DNA from: CAVUAT01 sp963848045
Lineage (GTDB): Bacteria > Actinomycetota > Thermoleophilia > Solirubrobacterales > 70-9
Length of the DNA: 64,000 nucleotides
Assembly (NCBI GenBank): GCA_963848045.1
Contig: CAWKCC010000004.1
Location: forward strand, 434,001 to 498,000
Reading direction: 5' to 3'
A program made the translations under genes and the position numbers. Position 1 is the stretch's first letter, and the number at the start of each line of letters is the position of its first letter. Shown here piece by piece: positions 23,277 to 30,621 of the stretch. The notes under the pieces were generated by a model. That model did no database searches, was not told the DNA's origin, and worked only from the letters and a program-made list of their open reading frames with translations.

Positions 23277-24988
23277 GCACCACGACGGCCGCCCAGCGCC
23301 CCGAGCTCGCCACCGACGGGATGCCCCCGCGTCGGCCCGGCTGGGTCGAGATGGCGACCAGCGCGGACCATAAGGACGTCGGCCGCATCTACATCGGAGC
23401 CGCCCTCGCCTTCCTCGCCCTGGGCCTGCTCGAGTTCCTGCTGATCCGCGGCCAGCTCGCCCTTCCCGAGAACACGCTGATCGAGCCGGTCACCTTCGAC
23501 CGCCTCCTCTCGGTGATGAGCGCGAGCGTCATCGTCCTTTTCGCCGTGCCGCTCGCGATCGGGCTCTTCACCTACGTGGTGCCGTTGCAGATCGGCGCGC
23601 GCTCGCTGGCCTTCCCGAGGCTCTCGCAGCTGGCTGTCTGGCTCTACGTGATCGGCGGCGCGATCCTCTACGTCAGCTTCGTCTACACGCCTCCCGAGAC
23701 CGGGTTCAATGCCCTGCCGCCGCTCTCGGGAATCGCCTTCACCTCCAACAACGGCCCGGACGTCTGGATCACGGCCGTCGGGCTGAGCACGCTCGGCTTC
23801 ACGCTGCAGGCGGTCAACCTGCTGGTCACGATCCGGCGCATGCGCGCTCCGGGCCTCGCCTGGAAGCGCGTGCCGCCGTTCACCGCCTCGGCCGCGGTCT
23901 CCTCCTGGGTTCTGATCGTCGCCGGCCCCGCGATGCTCGCGGCGCTGACCATGCTCGAGATCGACCGGCACTTCAACGGAGTCTTCTTCGTCCCCGGCGA
24001 GAGCGGGGCGCCGACCTACTACCAGCACCTGAGCTGGATCTATTTCACCGGCTGTTACCTGCTGATGGTGATCCCCGCGATCGGCGCCATCTCCGAGATC
24101 CTGCCCGTCCTCTCGCGCAAGCCGCTGCCCTCCCGGGGGGCCGTGACCGCCTCGATGACCGCGATCGCGGTGCTCGGGATGCTCGCCTGGATGCAGAACA
24201 TGTTCACGGCCTCGATCCCGGTCGGCTGGCTCTACATGGCGATGGCGGCGGCAGTGCTGCTGCTGATCCCCCTCGGGGTGGTGTTCGTGAACTGGCTGGC
24301 CACGCTCGCCTTCGGCTCGATCGAGTTGCGCGCGCCGATGCTGTTCGCGCTCGGGGCCATCTCGACTCTCTCCTTCGGGTTGGCCGGCGAGCTGGCGCAC
24401 AGCGTGATTCCCGTCAACTGGCTGCTCGCCGACACCGCCGATGCCACGGCCGAGACGGGCTACGTGCTGGTCGGCGGGCCCGTGCTGGCCGGGCTGGCGG
24501 CGCTCCACTACTGGTTCCCGAAGATGACCGGCCGCACGATGGGCGAGGCGCTCGCCAAGTGGTCCCTGGTACTGATCCTTCTCGGCGCCCACCTCACCTT
24601 CGTGCCGATGTTCCTGGCCGGGCTGGAGGGCCAGCCGGTCGACGTCTACGAGTACTTCGACACCGGCAACCTCGACGTCTACAACGCGATCACCACGGGT
24701 GGTGCCTTCGTGCTCGCCGCCGGCATCATCCTCTCGCTCGTCAACATCTCGGTCAGTGCCCGCGGCGGCGCCCGCGCTGGCCACGACCCGTGGCATGGCG
24801 ACAGCCTCGAATGGCTGACCGTCTCGCCGCCCCCCCTCCACAACTTCGACGTGGTGCCCGACGTGCGCAGCGCCGAGCCGATGCGCGACATCCGCGAGGC
24901 CGTGCGCGGACGCCTTGCCGCACCTCCCTCCAGGGCCACGGAGGCCCCGCCCGCCGACCAGACCGAGACGGGCGAGCCGGTAGCCTGA
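23273..24988 (+). CDS. haem-copper oxidase subunit I homologue with every haem and CuB ligand replaced
   Basis: 571 residues with the twelve-helix plan of subunit I and strong family landmarks ('YVVPLQIGARSLAFPRL', 'YYQHLSWIYF', 'HYWFPKMTGR'). Gapless comparison with the canonical subunit I encoded at 30618-32531 shows that each functional residue is changed: low-spin haem His to Met82 (helix II), CuB His to Thr259 and cross-link Tyr to Leu263 (helix VI), the two CuB His to Gln308 and Asn309 (helix VII), K-channel Lys to Val337, and both helix X His to Glu394 and Gly396. No frameshift or stop is present. It cannot bind haem or copper like an oxidase. Its place directly before ctaA and ctaB suggests a role in oxidase assembly or haem handling, which is inference. 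Confidence 0.9.
   Translation: MSTTTAAQRPELATDGMPPRRPGWVEMATSADHKDVGRIYIGAALAFLALGLLEFLLIRGQLALPENTLIEPVTFDRLLSVMSASVIVLFAVPLAIGLFTYVVPLQIGARSLAFPRLSQLAVWLYVIGGAILYVSFVYTPPETGFNALPPLSGIAFTSNNGPDVWITAVGLSTLGFTLQAVNLLVTIRRMRAPGLAWKRVPPFTASAAVSSWVLIVAGPAMLAALTMLEIDRHFNGVFFVPGESGAPTYYQHLSWIYFTGCYLLMVIPAIGAISEILPVLSRKPLPSRGAVTASMTAIAVLGMLAWMQNMFTASIPVGWLYMAMAAAVLLLIPLGVVFVNWLATLAFGSIELRAPMLFALGAISTLSFGLAGELAHSVIPVNWLLADTADATAETGYVLVGGPVLAGLAALHYWFPKMTGRTMGEALAKWSLVLILLGAHLTFVPMFLAGLEGQPVDVYEYFDTGNLDVYNAITTGGAFVLAAGIILSLVNISVSARGGARAGHDPWHGDSLEWLTVSPPPLHNFDVVPDVRSAEPMRDIREAVRGRLAAPPSRATEAPPADQTETGEPVA
24981..24986 (+). promoter_or_regulatory. TAGCCT hexamer seven bases before ctaA
   Basis: TAGCCT overlaps the last codons of the upstream gene and is followed by seven bases and the ATG of ctaA (24994). 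It may allow ctaA and ctaB to be expressed apart from the two pseudo-oxidase genes. Confidence 0.4.
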
Positions 24989-24993
24989 CGCAC

Positions 24994-26070
24994 ATGGACG
25001 GCCCTCGTGCCGGCGGCGGCGCTGACGAGCTCCGTCGGTTTCGCCGCCTTGCAGACCTGACCATTCTCGCGACCTTCGCCCTGATCATCCTGGGCGGGAT
25101 CGTCCGCGTCAGCGAGTCCGGCCTGGGCTGCGGCCCGGGTGGCAGCGGCACCCAGGGCTGGCCCCTGTGCAACGGCTCGGCCATCCCCTTCTTCGACAAC
25201 ACCGAGGTGATCGTCGAGTTCTCGCACCGGGCCCTGGCGGCGATCGTCACCGGGCTGATCGTGGCGCTGACCTGGGTGGCGTACCGCCACCTGCGTGAGC
25301 GCCGCTGGCCCCTGCGAGCGTCGCTCGGTGCCGCCGCGCTGGTGCTGGTCCAGGCCGGCCTCGGCGGCCTCACCGTCGAGAGGAGCCTCGCCGAGGAGCT
25401 CGTCGCTGCCCACCTGGGTCTTGCGATGGTGCTGCTCGCCCTGCTGCTCTGGATCACGGTCCGAGCCAGAGCCGAGGTCAGCGCCTCCGAAGGCGCCGCC
25501 ACCGCCGGGGGCCCCTCCGGCAAGCGCCCGGCCGAGGGCCAGGTGCGGGGCCTGAAGCCGTTCGCCGCCGTCGCCGCGGTGCTGCTGCTCTGCGCGATCG
25601 TCGCCGGCGGCTACGTGGCCGGGACCGAAGAGGAGGGCATCGACTCCGCCCAGCGCAACATCAACGGCGCCCACCTGGCCTGCGGGAAGCAGTTCCCGGG
25701 CTGCCTCAACCAGGGCGCCTTCCCATTCGGCGAGAGCCGGCTCTCGGACATCCACCTCACCCACCGCGTCTTCGTCTACGGCGCGACCCTCGCGATCCTG
25801 CTGCTGCTGGGCGTCGCCTTGGCCCACGGCTCCCGCTCCCGCCTGCTGGGGGTCGCCGCCCTGCTGCTGTTCGCGCAGGTGCTGCTCGGCGCGCTCAACG
25901 TGTGGCTCGGGGAGCACGCCGCGCTGATCGTCGCCCACCTGGCGACCGCGACCCTGCTCTGGGGCACGGTGATCCTGATCGCCTCCAGGCTCGCCTTCTC
26001 GCCCGCGCCTGCGGTTGCCGTGCCCGTCGAGCCGGAGCGGCGCACCCGGACCTCCACCGCGGCCGCCTGA
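24994..26070 (+). CDS. ctaA: haem A synthase (CtaA/COX15)
   Basis: 358 residues, eight hydrophobic segments. It oxidises the C8 methyl of haem O to give haem A. The four conserved His are visible in 'EFSHRALAA', 'VAAHLGLAM', 'HLTHRVFVYG' and 'IVAHLATAT'. Cys pairs in the two outer loops ('GLGCGPGG...PLCNGS' and 'HLACGKQFPGCLNQG') match the disulphide-type CtaA of Gram-positives. A hydrophilic linker (about 155-185) joins the two four-helix halves. The start ATG lies five bases after the pseudo-subunit I stop. It is followed by ctaB with a one-base overlap (TGATG). Confidence 0.93.
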   Translation: MDGPRAGGGADELRRFRRLADLTILATFALIILGGIVRVSESGLGCGPGGSGTQGWPLCNGSAIPFFDNTEVIVEFSHRALAAIVTGLIVALTWVAYRHLRERRWPLRASLGAAALVLVQAGLGGLTVERSLAEELVAAHLGLAMVLLALLLWITVRARAEVSASEGAATAGGPSGKRPAEGQVRGLKPFAAVAAVLLLCAIVAGGYVAGTEEEGIDSAQRNINGAHLACGKQFPGCLNQGAFPFGESRLSDIHLTHRVFVYGATLAILLLLGVALAHGSRSRLLGVAALLLFAQVLLGALNVWLGEHAALIVAHLATATLLWGTVILIASRLAFSPAPAVAVPVEPERRTRTSTAAA

Positions 26071-26981
26071 TGAGCGCCCACGCCACCGCCCGCGTCGGCT
26101 CGCGCGATCGCGTCATGCACGATGCGATCGCGACCGCGAACGACTACGTCAGCCTCACCAAGCCGCGCATCATCTCGCTGCTGCTGCTGACCACGGTCGC
26201 GACCATGTTCGTGGCCGACCCGGCGGGCCCACCGCTCTCCACGGTCCTCTGGACGATGCTCGGCGGCTACCTGGCGGCCGGCGGCGCCGGAGCCATCAAC
26301 CACTACCTCGAGCGCGAATCGGACTCGCGCATGGAGCGAACCAGCGGGCGGCCGCTGGCGAGCGGCCGCATCAGCCCCCTTCGCGGACTGATCTTCGGGA
26401 TCGCGCTCGGCGTGATCGCCACCGTGCAGCTGGCGCTGACGGTCAACCCGCTGGCGGCGGCGCTGGCCGCGGCCGGGCTGCTGGGCTACGTCTTCGTCTA
26501 TACGCTTTGGCTGAAGCCACGCACGCCCCAGAACATCGTGCTGGGCGGCGCGGCCGGCGCGATCCCGCCCCTGGTCGGCTGGGCCGCCGCGACCGGGGAG
26601 CTCTCGGCGCAGGCGTTCTGGCCCTTCGCGATCGTCTTCCTCTGGACCCCCCCGCACTTCTGGGCCCTGTCGCTGCTGATATCCGACGACTACGCGAAGA
26701 CCGGCGTGCCGATGCTGCCACTGGTCAGGGGCGAGGCCAACACACGCCGCCAGATCGTCGGCTACTCGGTCGTGCTGGTGGCGGTGACGCTGGGCCCCGT
26801 CGCGACCGGCCTGTTCGGCGGGCTCTACCTGGCCTGCGCCGTGGCCCTGGGCGCCGGGTTCATCGGCCTGGCGGCCTGGCTGCTGGCGCATCCGTCGCGC
26901 TCCGCGGCCCGTCGCGTCTACCTCAGCTCGCTCGCCTACCTGGCGCTCCTGTTCATCGCGATGGCTGCTGACCGTGCCTAG
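26070..26981 (+). CDS. ctaB: haem O synthase (protohaem IX farnesyltransferase)
   Basis: 303 residues with about nine membrane segments of the UbiA prenyltransferase fold. It adds a farnesyl group to protohaem to give haem O, the substrate of CtaA. The first prenyl-diphosphate site is 'INHYLERESDSRMERT' and the second is 'SDDYAKTGVPMLP'; 'TKPRIISLLLLTTVATM' and 'WTPPHFWALSL' are typical CtaB segments. In the first site one usual Asp is Glu ('ERESD' in place of 'DRDID'), a conservative change. The start codon shares its A with the ctaA stop. Confidence 0.94.
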   Translation: MSAHATARVGSRDRVMHDAIATANDYVSLTKPRIISLLLLTTVATMFVADPAGPPLSTVLWTMLGGYLAAGGAGAINHYLERESDSRMERTSGRPLASGRISPLRGLIFGIALGVIATVQLALTVNPLAAALAAAGLLGYVFVYTLWLKPRTPQNIVLGGAAGAIPPLVGWAAATGELSAQAFWPFAIVFLWTPPHFWALSLLISDDYAKTGVPMLPLVRGEANTRRQIVGYSVVLVAVTLGPVATGLFGGLYLACAVALGAGFIGLAAWLLAHPSRSAARRVYLSSLAYLALLFIAMAADRA

Positions 26982-26997
26982 CGTGGCCGCGCTCGGG

Positions 26998-27003
26998 TAG
27001 GGT
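26998..27003 (+). promoter_or_regulatory. -10 element TAGGGT before the 36-residue gene
   Basis: TAGGGT is followed by seven bases and ATG 27011, a leaderless arrangement. It lies in the 29-base gap after ctaB. Confidence 0.5.
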
Positions 27004-27010
27004 TCCGCCC

Positions 27011-27121
27011 ATGGATCGCAACCGCGCGAGAGCGAACATCCGGTCCGGCCTGATGGCCGGTGGAATCGCGCTGGCCGTGTTCGGGCTCGCCTTCTACGTG
27101 ACGATCCTCTACATCTCATGA
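27011..27121 (+). CDS. 36-residue single-pass membrane protein
   Basis: A tiny gene with ATG start, a basic N-terminus ('MDRNRARANIRSG') and one membrane helix ('LMAGGIALAVFGLAFYVTIL'). It follows ctaB by 29 bases and overlaps the next small membrane protein gene by four bases (ATGA), so it is very likely translated. The position and topology resemble small accessory or assembly peptides of cytochrome oxidases; no family can be assigned from the sequence alone. Confidence 0.75.
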   Translation: MDRNRARANIRSGLMAGGIALAVFGLAFYVTILYIS

Positions 27122-27369
27122 GCCAGCCGCCCGGTCCCACCGAGCGCATCTACCTGACCGGCTCCTCCCTGATGCCGGTGCTGCTCGCCGCGGGCCTCGC
27201 TGGGGTCATCGTCGGCCTCTTCGCGTGGTGGCCCTACGCGGTGATCGGCGGCCTCGTAACGCTGTTCGCGCTTCTGCGCTGGCTGCGGGACAACCGCGAC
27301 GATATCGCCCGGATGCCGAGCGAGCAGCACACCGACACCGCCCCGATCCCGCTCTCCGGGCGCGAGTAG
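27118..27369 (+). CDS. small two-helix membrane protein (cytochrome oxidase subunit IV-like)
   Basis: 83 residues. Two hydrophobic helices (about 17-35 and 38-57) are followed by a polar tail 'RWLRDNRDDIARMPSE'. Small two-helix proteins of this kind occur in actinobacterial oxidase clusters as subunit IV or accessory subunits. It closes the ctaA-ctaB run and is translationally coupled to the 36-residue gene. It might associate with the ligand-less subunits I/II or with the active oxidase encoded 3 kb away. The 102 bases after it hold a short CCCGG/CCGGG hairpin near 27386-27402 without a T-tract. Confidence 0.7.
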   Translation: MSQPPGPTERIYLTGSSLMPVLLAAGLAGVIVGLFAWWPYAVIGGLVTLFALLRWLRDNRDDIARMPSEQHTDTAPIPLSGRE

Positions 27370-27471
27370 GCATCAAGGCAGCTCCCCGGCTTCGCCCGGG
27401 AGGAAGCGGGGCACGTCGCATGCTCGCGAGACCCTGGCGCTCCACCCGGCGCGGCGGACTGCCGGATCGGA

Positions 27472-27873
27472 TCAGGGCGGGTTGATGCTGGAGGTGGCGC
27501 CCACGCGCGTCCAGACCCGGACGATGTCGCGCATCGAGAGCACGCCAACCAGCTCGCCGCTCTCGACGACGACGAGGTGGCGGATTCCCAGCCTCACCAT
27601 CTCCTCGGCCGCACGCTCGAGGCTCCAGTCAGGCGGGGCGGAGATCACGCTGTCGCTCATGTGGTCGGCGACCGGGGTCTCGTCGGGGTTCTTGCCATCG
27701 CCAACGGCGAACAGGATGTCGCGCTCGGTGATGATTCGCGGCGCGGGCGATTCCTCGTCGAAGACGAGCGCGGCACCCGTCCCCTTCTCCTTCATCTTCG
27801 CCGCCGCCTGTCGCAGGGTGTGCCCGGGCCCGACGGCCAGGACCACGCTCGACATTCCCTCACGGACTTCCAT
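27472..27873 (-). CDS. CBS-pair protein
   Basis: 133 residues, made almost only of two CBS domains: the first around 'GHTLRQAAAKMKEKGTGAAL' to 'ITERDILFAV', the second around 'VADHMSDSVISAPP' to 'GVLSMRDIVRVW'. Such stand-alone pairs bind adenine nucleotides or S-adenosyl compounds and usually regulate a partner. No partner is fused here. It is convergent with the ctaA-ctaB operon and divergent from the cytochrome c gene. Confidence 0.9.
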   Translation of the reverse strand: MEVREGMSSVVLAVGPGHTLRQAAAKMKEKGTGAALVFDEESPAPRIITERDILFAVGDGKNPDETPVADHMSDSVISAPPDWSLERAAEEMVRLGIRHLVVVESGELVGVLSMRDIVRVWTRVGATSSINPP

Positions 27874-27949
27874 AGTGACTTTCCGCTCAAGCCTATCTCA
27901 CCCCCGCGCGCCCCGTCACCCGTGCCTGAGGCCGGTCGGCACCGACCTA

Positions 27950-27955
27950 TAGGAT
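27950..27955 (+). promoter_or_regulatory. TAGGAT hexamer ten bases before the cytochrome c gene
   Basis: TAGGAT, preceded by CCTA, lies ten bases before ATG 27966, which would give a leader of at most a few bases. Confidence 0.4.
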
Positions 27956-27965
27956 TCGGCTTCCG

Positions 27966-28664
27966 ATGCGCCCTGCCAGGACCCTCAACAGGCAGATCAA
28001 GCTCCTCCTCGGGGGCGGGCTCGCCGTGGCTGCCCTGGCCGCCTTCACCGGCTGCGACCTACAGGAGAACGCGGACCTCGATCGCGGCGAGCAGCTGTTC
28101 GTCCAGAAGTGCGGAAGCTGCCACGCGCTCACCGCCGCCGGCACTAACGCCGACATCGGCCCCAGCCTCGACAGCGCCTTCGCCGCCGCTCGCGCCGCGG
28201 GAATGGACCAGGACACGATCGAGGGCGTGGTGCAGGCGCAGATCGCCAACCCGCGGCCGGCCAGCCCCGAGGACGTAAACGTCTACATGCCGGCGAACCT
28301 CGCCGAGGGGGAGGACGCGGAGTTCATCGCCGCCTATGTCGCCAGCGTCGCGGGTGTCCCCGGAATCCAGGCGCCCGAGTTCATCGCCTCGGAGTACTTC
28401 ACAACCAACTGCGGCGGCTGCCACGTGCTCGGCGCAGCCGGCACCGCGGGCGCGATCGGCCCCAACCTCGACGAAGTCCTTCCGGGCCAGAGCGCCGCGC
28501 AGATCTCGGACTCGATCGCCAACCCGGCCGCCGATATCTCGCCTGGCTTCCCGGCGGGCGTGATGCCCGCCAACTACGGCGATGACCTCACACCCAAGCA
28601 GCTCCGGCAGCTCGCCGACTACCTGCTGCAGTCGGTCGGCGGCGGCGCCCAGGCGGGCGGCTAG
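27966..28664 (+). CDS. dihaem cytochrome c lipoprotein
   Basis: 232 residues. A basic N-terminus and a hydrophobic segment end in 'AAFTGCDLQ', where Cys could be lipidated, anchoring the protein outside the membrane. Two cytochrome c folds follow, each with CxxCH: 'KCGSCHAL' (about residue 50) and 'NCGGCHVL' (about 155). Likely sixth ligands are the Met in 'VYMPANL' and in 'GVMPANYG'. It probably donates electrons to the CuA of the oxidase encoded on the opposite strand at 28761-33354, or links a quinol-oxidising complex to it. No bc complex genes are in the window. Confidence 0.92.
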   Translation: MRPARTLNRQIKLLLGGGLAVAALAAFTGCDLQENADLDRGEQLFVQKCGSCHALTAAGTNADIGPSLDSAFAAARAAGMDQDTIEGVVQAQIANPRPASPEDVNVYMPANLAEGEDAEFIAAYVASVAGVPGIQAPEFIASEYFTTNCGGCHVLGAAGTAGAIGPNLDEVLPGQSAAQISDSIANPAADISPGFPAGVMPANYGDDLTPKQLRQLADYLLQSVGGGAQAGG

Positions 28665-28678
28665 CCGGTCTCCGTCGC

Positions 28679-28713
28679 GAGCCGCCCGGGCCGGCAGGCC
28701 CGCCCCTCGGCTC
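28679..28713. terminator. nested dyad between convergent genes
   Basis: Outer arms GAGCCG (28679-28684) and CGGCTC (28708-28713) enclose an inner six-base stem CGGGCC/GGCCCG with a GGCA loop. It lies 15 bases after the cytochrome c stop and before the convergent oxidase operon end, which fits a bidirectional terminator, though no T-tract follows on either side. Confidence 0.4.
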
Positions 28714-28760
28714 GACCCTGCGGAGAGATCCGACCGCGAGCGGGCGCCTCAGGGAACCCG

Positions 28761-29024
28761 TCAGGAATCCGGCGCGGAGCCCTCGCGGCGCCATCGCCCG
28801 AACAGCGCAATCGAGCGCCAGACCGCGACCGCGATCAGCGACAGGCCCAGCAGGAAGCCCGCGAGGGCGCCGAACGCCACGGCGACGGCCACCACGACGG
28901 CAGCGCCGATCACAACGATCACCAGCACGCGGAAGGCGTCGGCCTCGCTGCGAAACGGGTTCCGGGGCGGTCGTGGCTCCGGGCGGCCCGGCTCACCCGG
29001 CCCGCCCGGCTGCGGCTCGGTCAG
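28761..29024 (-). CDS. small two-helix membrane protein at the end of the oxidase operon
   Basis: 87 residues if translation starts at the CTG (29024-29022) that overlaps the ctaE stop as CTGA; the protein then reads (M)TEPQPGGPGEP..., a natural-looking N-terminus. An in-frame GTG at 29057 would instead overlap ctaE by 37 bases. A Pro/Gly-rich head of about 30 residues is followed by two adjacent hydrophobic helices ('VLVIVVIGAAVVVAVAVAF' and 'LAGFLLGLSLIAVAVW') and a short basic tail. Probably a small oxidase subunit or assembly factor; family not recognised. Confidence 0.65.
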   Translation of the reverse strand: MTEPQPGGPGEPGRPEPRPPRNPFRSEADAFRVLVIVVIGAAVVVAVAVAFGALAGFLLGLSLIAVAVWRSIALFGRWRREGSAPDS

Positions 29025-29656
29025 AGGATGTACACGGCGGTAAAGACGATGATCCACATCACGTCGACGAAGTGCCAGTAGATCCCGGGTACCTCGACGC
29101 CGAGGTGGTCTTCTTCCTTGGACCCGAAGTGGCCCCGGAAGGCGCGGAGCGTGGCGATGCTGAGCAGGCAGAGGCCGACGAAGACGTGAGCGCCGTGCAG
29201 GCCGGTCAGTCCGTAGAAGATCGAGCCGAAGGCGTCGTCGCGGGCACTGAAGCCGATGTGGACGTACTCGTTGATCTGGATGAACAGGAATGTGCCGCCG
29301 AGCAGCAGGGTCGTCAACAGGCCCATCTTGAGGCCGCGCTTGTTGCCGGAGCGAATCGACTCGAGCGCCCAGTGCATGGTGAAGCTCGATGAGATCAGGA
29401 TCGCCGTATTGACGCCGGCGACGGCCACGGGAAGCTCGAAGGGCTCGGGGGGCCAGGGGCCGTCGTTTGCGACCACCCTGATGAAGAAGTAGGAGGCGAA
29501 GAAGGCGCCGAACAGCATGATCTCCGAAACGATGAAGATGAGGATCCCCAGCGTCTGCGGGTCGACGCGGGAGCTGCTGTGGGCCTCGGGCGGACCGTGG
29601 TGGTGTTCATCGGTGGCGTGGCCCTCGCCGCCCAGCCTTACGGAGGCGCTCTCCAT
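29021..29656 (-). CDS. ctaE: cytochrome c oxidase subunit III
   Basis: 211 residues with five predicted helices, the short form usual in Gram-positive bacteria. A His-rich head ('ATDEHHHGPPEAHSS') precedes the first helix. Family features are 'GILIFIVSEIMLFGAFFASY', 'SSFTMHWALESI', 'YGLTGLHGAHVFVGL' and 'GIYWHFVDVMWIIVFTAVYIL'. The ATG at 29656 shares one base with the stop of the Usp-like gene (TGATG). It belongs to the operon ctaC-ctaD-usp-ctaE-small protein. Confidence 0.95.
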   Translation of the reverse strand: MESASVRLGGEGHATDEHHHGPPEAHSSSRVDPQTLGILIFIVSEIMLFGAFFASYFFIRVVANDGPWPPEPFELPVAVAGVNTAILISSSFTMHWALESIRSGNKRGLKMGLLTTLLLGGTFLFIQINEYVHIGFSARDDAFGSIFYGLTGLHGAHVFVGLCLLSIATLRAFRGHFGSKEEDHLGVEVPGIYWHFVDVMWIIVFTAVYIL

Positions 29657-30621
29657 CAGCGGGCTCCTGCTGCGGCTGCCCGCTGACGCTTCGCGCCCGG
29701 GCCGGTCCCGGACTCGACGTGCTCGACGGGCAGGTCGGTGACCTCCTTGACGCGGTCGATCAAGCCCTCCTCGAGCCAGGCCGACTGCTCCCCCTTCAGG
29801 GTCGAGATCAGTATCTCGTCGAGCCTGTAATGCTCGATCGCGTTGACGATCGAGTGGAAGGGATCGGGGCTCATCGGCTGGCCGGTCGCGTCGATCTCGG
29901 TGCGGTACATCTCGGCCAGCGTCGCCGCAAGGTCCTCGCAGACCTGCTCGCGGGGCACTGTGCCCGAGCGGGGGCAGATGAACGTATAGCGGTGGGGCTT
30001 CTCGGCTGCCCGCTTCTTGAGCAGCTCGACCAGGTCCCTGCTGTTGACCGTCTTGGTGCCGACGACCAGGGTGTGGGTGAGGTCCCAGCGCACGGCGTCG
30101 TCGTCCACTCGAACCGGGATGTGCTCGACACGGGCCCCCAGGTTCGCCTTGGCCCACTCGACCAGGTCACGGCGGGCGATGCCGAACCTCGTCTCATACA
30201 GGGCCGAGATCAGGACGTAGTCGGGCTTCGTCACCCGCGCCGCGTCATCGAGGGCGAGCGCGACGTCGCTGTCCATCACCGCGCCCTCGGACTCGACGCC
30301 GAACTCGGCCAGCACGGCCCGCGTCACGTCGACCCGGCTCTGCGCCGCATCCCGCATCTCGTCGGCATCGACGACCTGGCCCACCATCGGCTGGTTCTGG
30401 GGGGCGACGACGGCGAAGTAGGAGGCGCCGCCATCGGCGAGCTGCCTGGCCGCCTGCATCAGCTTGCGGCCGCCGGCGACCTCGTTGAGGAAGATCAGCA
30501 CGCGTTCGACGCCCTCGCGCGAGGGCGGCGGCTCGGGGTCTCCATGGCCGCTTGGCTCGGGAGCGGCGACGACCTCGGAGGCATGCTCGACCGGCGTGCC
30601 GATGTCGGTCTGCCCGCTCAC
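29656..30621 (-). CDS. tandem universal-stress-protein-like protein inside the oxidase operon
   Basis: 321 residues with no membrane segment. Two alpha/beta repeats of Usp character are seen, about residues 35-165 ('RVLIFLNEVAGGRKLMQAA', 'KPDYVLISALYETRFGI') and 170-305 ('HTLVVGTKTVNSRDLVELL', 'LDEILISTLKGEQSAWLEEG'). The GTG start overlaps the ctaD stop by four bases (GTGA) and its own stop touches the ctaE start, so it is firmly embedded between subunits I and III. It may couple oxidase production or activity to stress or nucleotide level; that is inference. The usual G-2x-G-9x-G nucleotide motif of Usp proteins is not obvious, so ATP binding is uncertain. Confidence 0.8.
   Translation of the reverse strand: MSGQTDIGTPVEHASEVVAAPEPSGHGDPEPPPSREGVERVLIFLNEVAGGRKLMQAARQLADGGASYFAVVAPQNQPMVGQVVDADEMRDAAQSRVDVTRAVLAEFGVESEGAVMDSDVALALDDAARVTKPDYVLISALYETRFGIARRDLVEWAKANLGARVEHIPVRVDDDAVRWDLTHTLVVGTKTVNSRDLVELLKKRAAEKPHRYTFICPRSGTVPREQVCEDLAATLAEMYRTEIDATGQPMSPDPFHSIVNAIEHYRLDEILISTLKGEQSAWLEEGLIDRVKEVTDLPVEHVESGTGPGAKRQRAAAAGAR

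Noticed and set aside
23273..24988. Explaining the ligand-less subunit I as a pseudogene or a frameshifted sequence
   Set aside because: The frame is continuous, length is normal, alignment to the canonical paralogue is gapless at every ligand site, and the changes are spread over five helices as single codons; decay or local error would also hit the conserved structural motifs.
22467..24988. Calling the first oxidase-like pair a quinol oxidase because subunit II lacks CuA
   Set aside because: Quinol oxidases keep the haem and CuB His in subunit I; here all are gone.
27370..27471. A gene or intrinsic terminator in the gap between the two-helix protein and the CBS gene
   Set aside because: Only a five-base CCCGG/CCGGG stem without T-tract is present and no frame with a plausible start.
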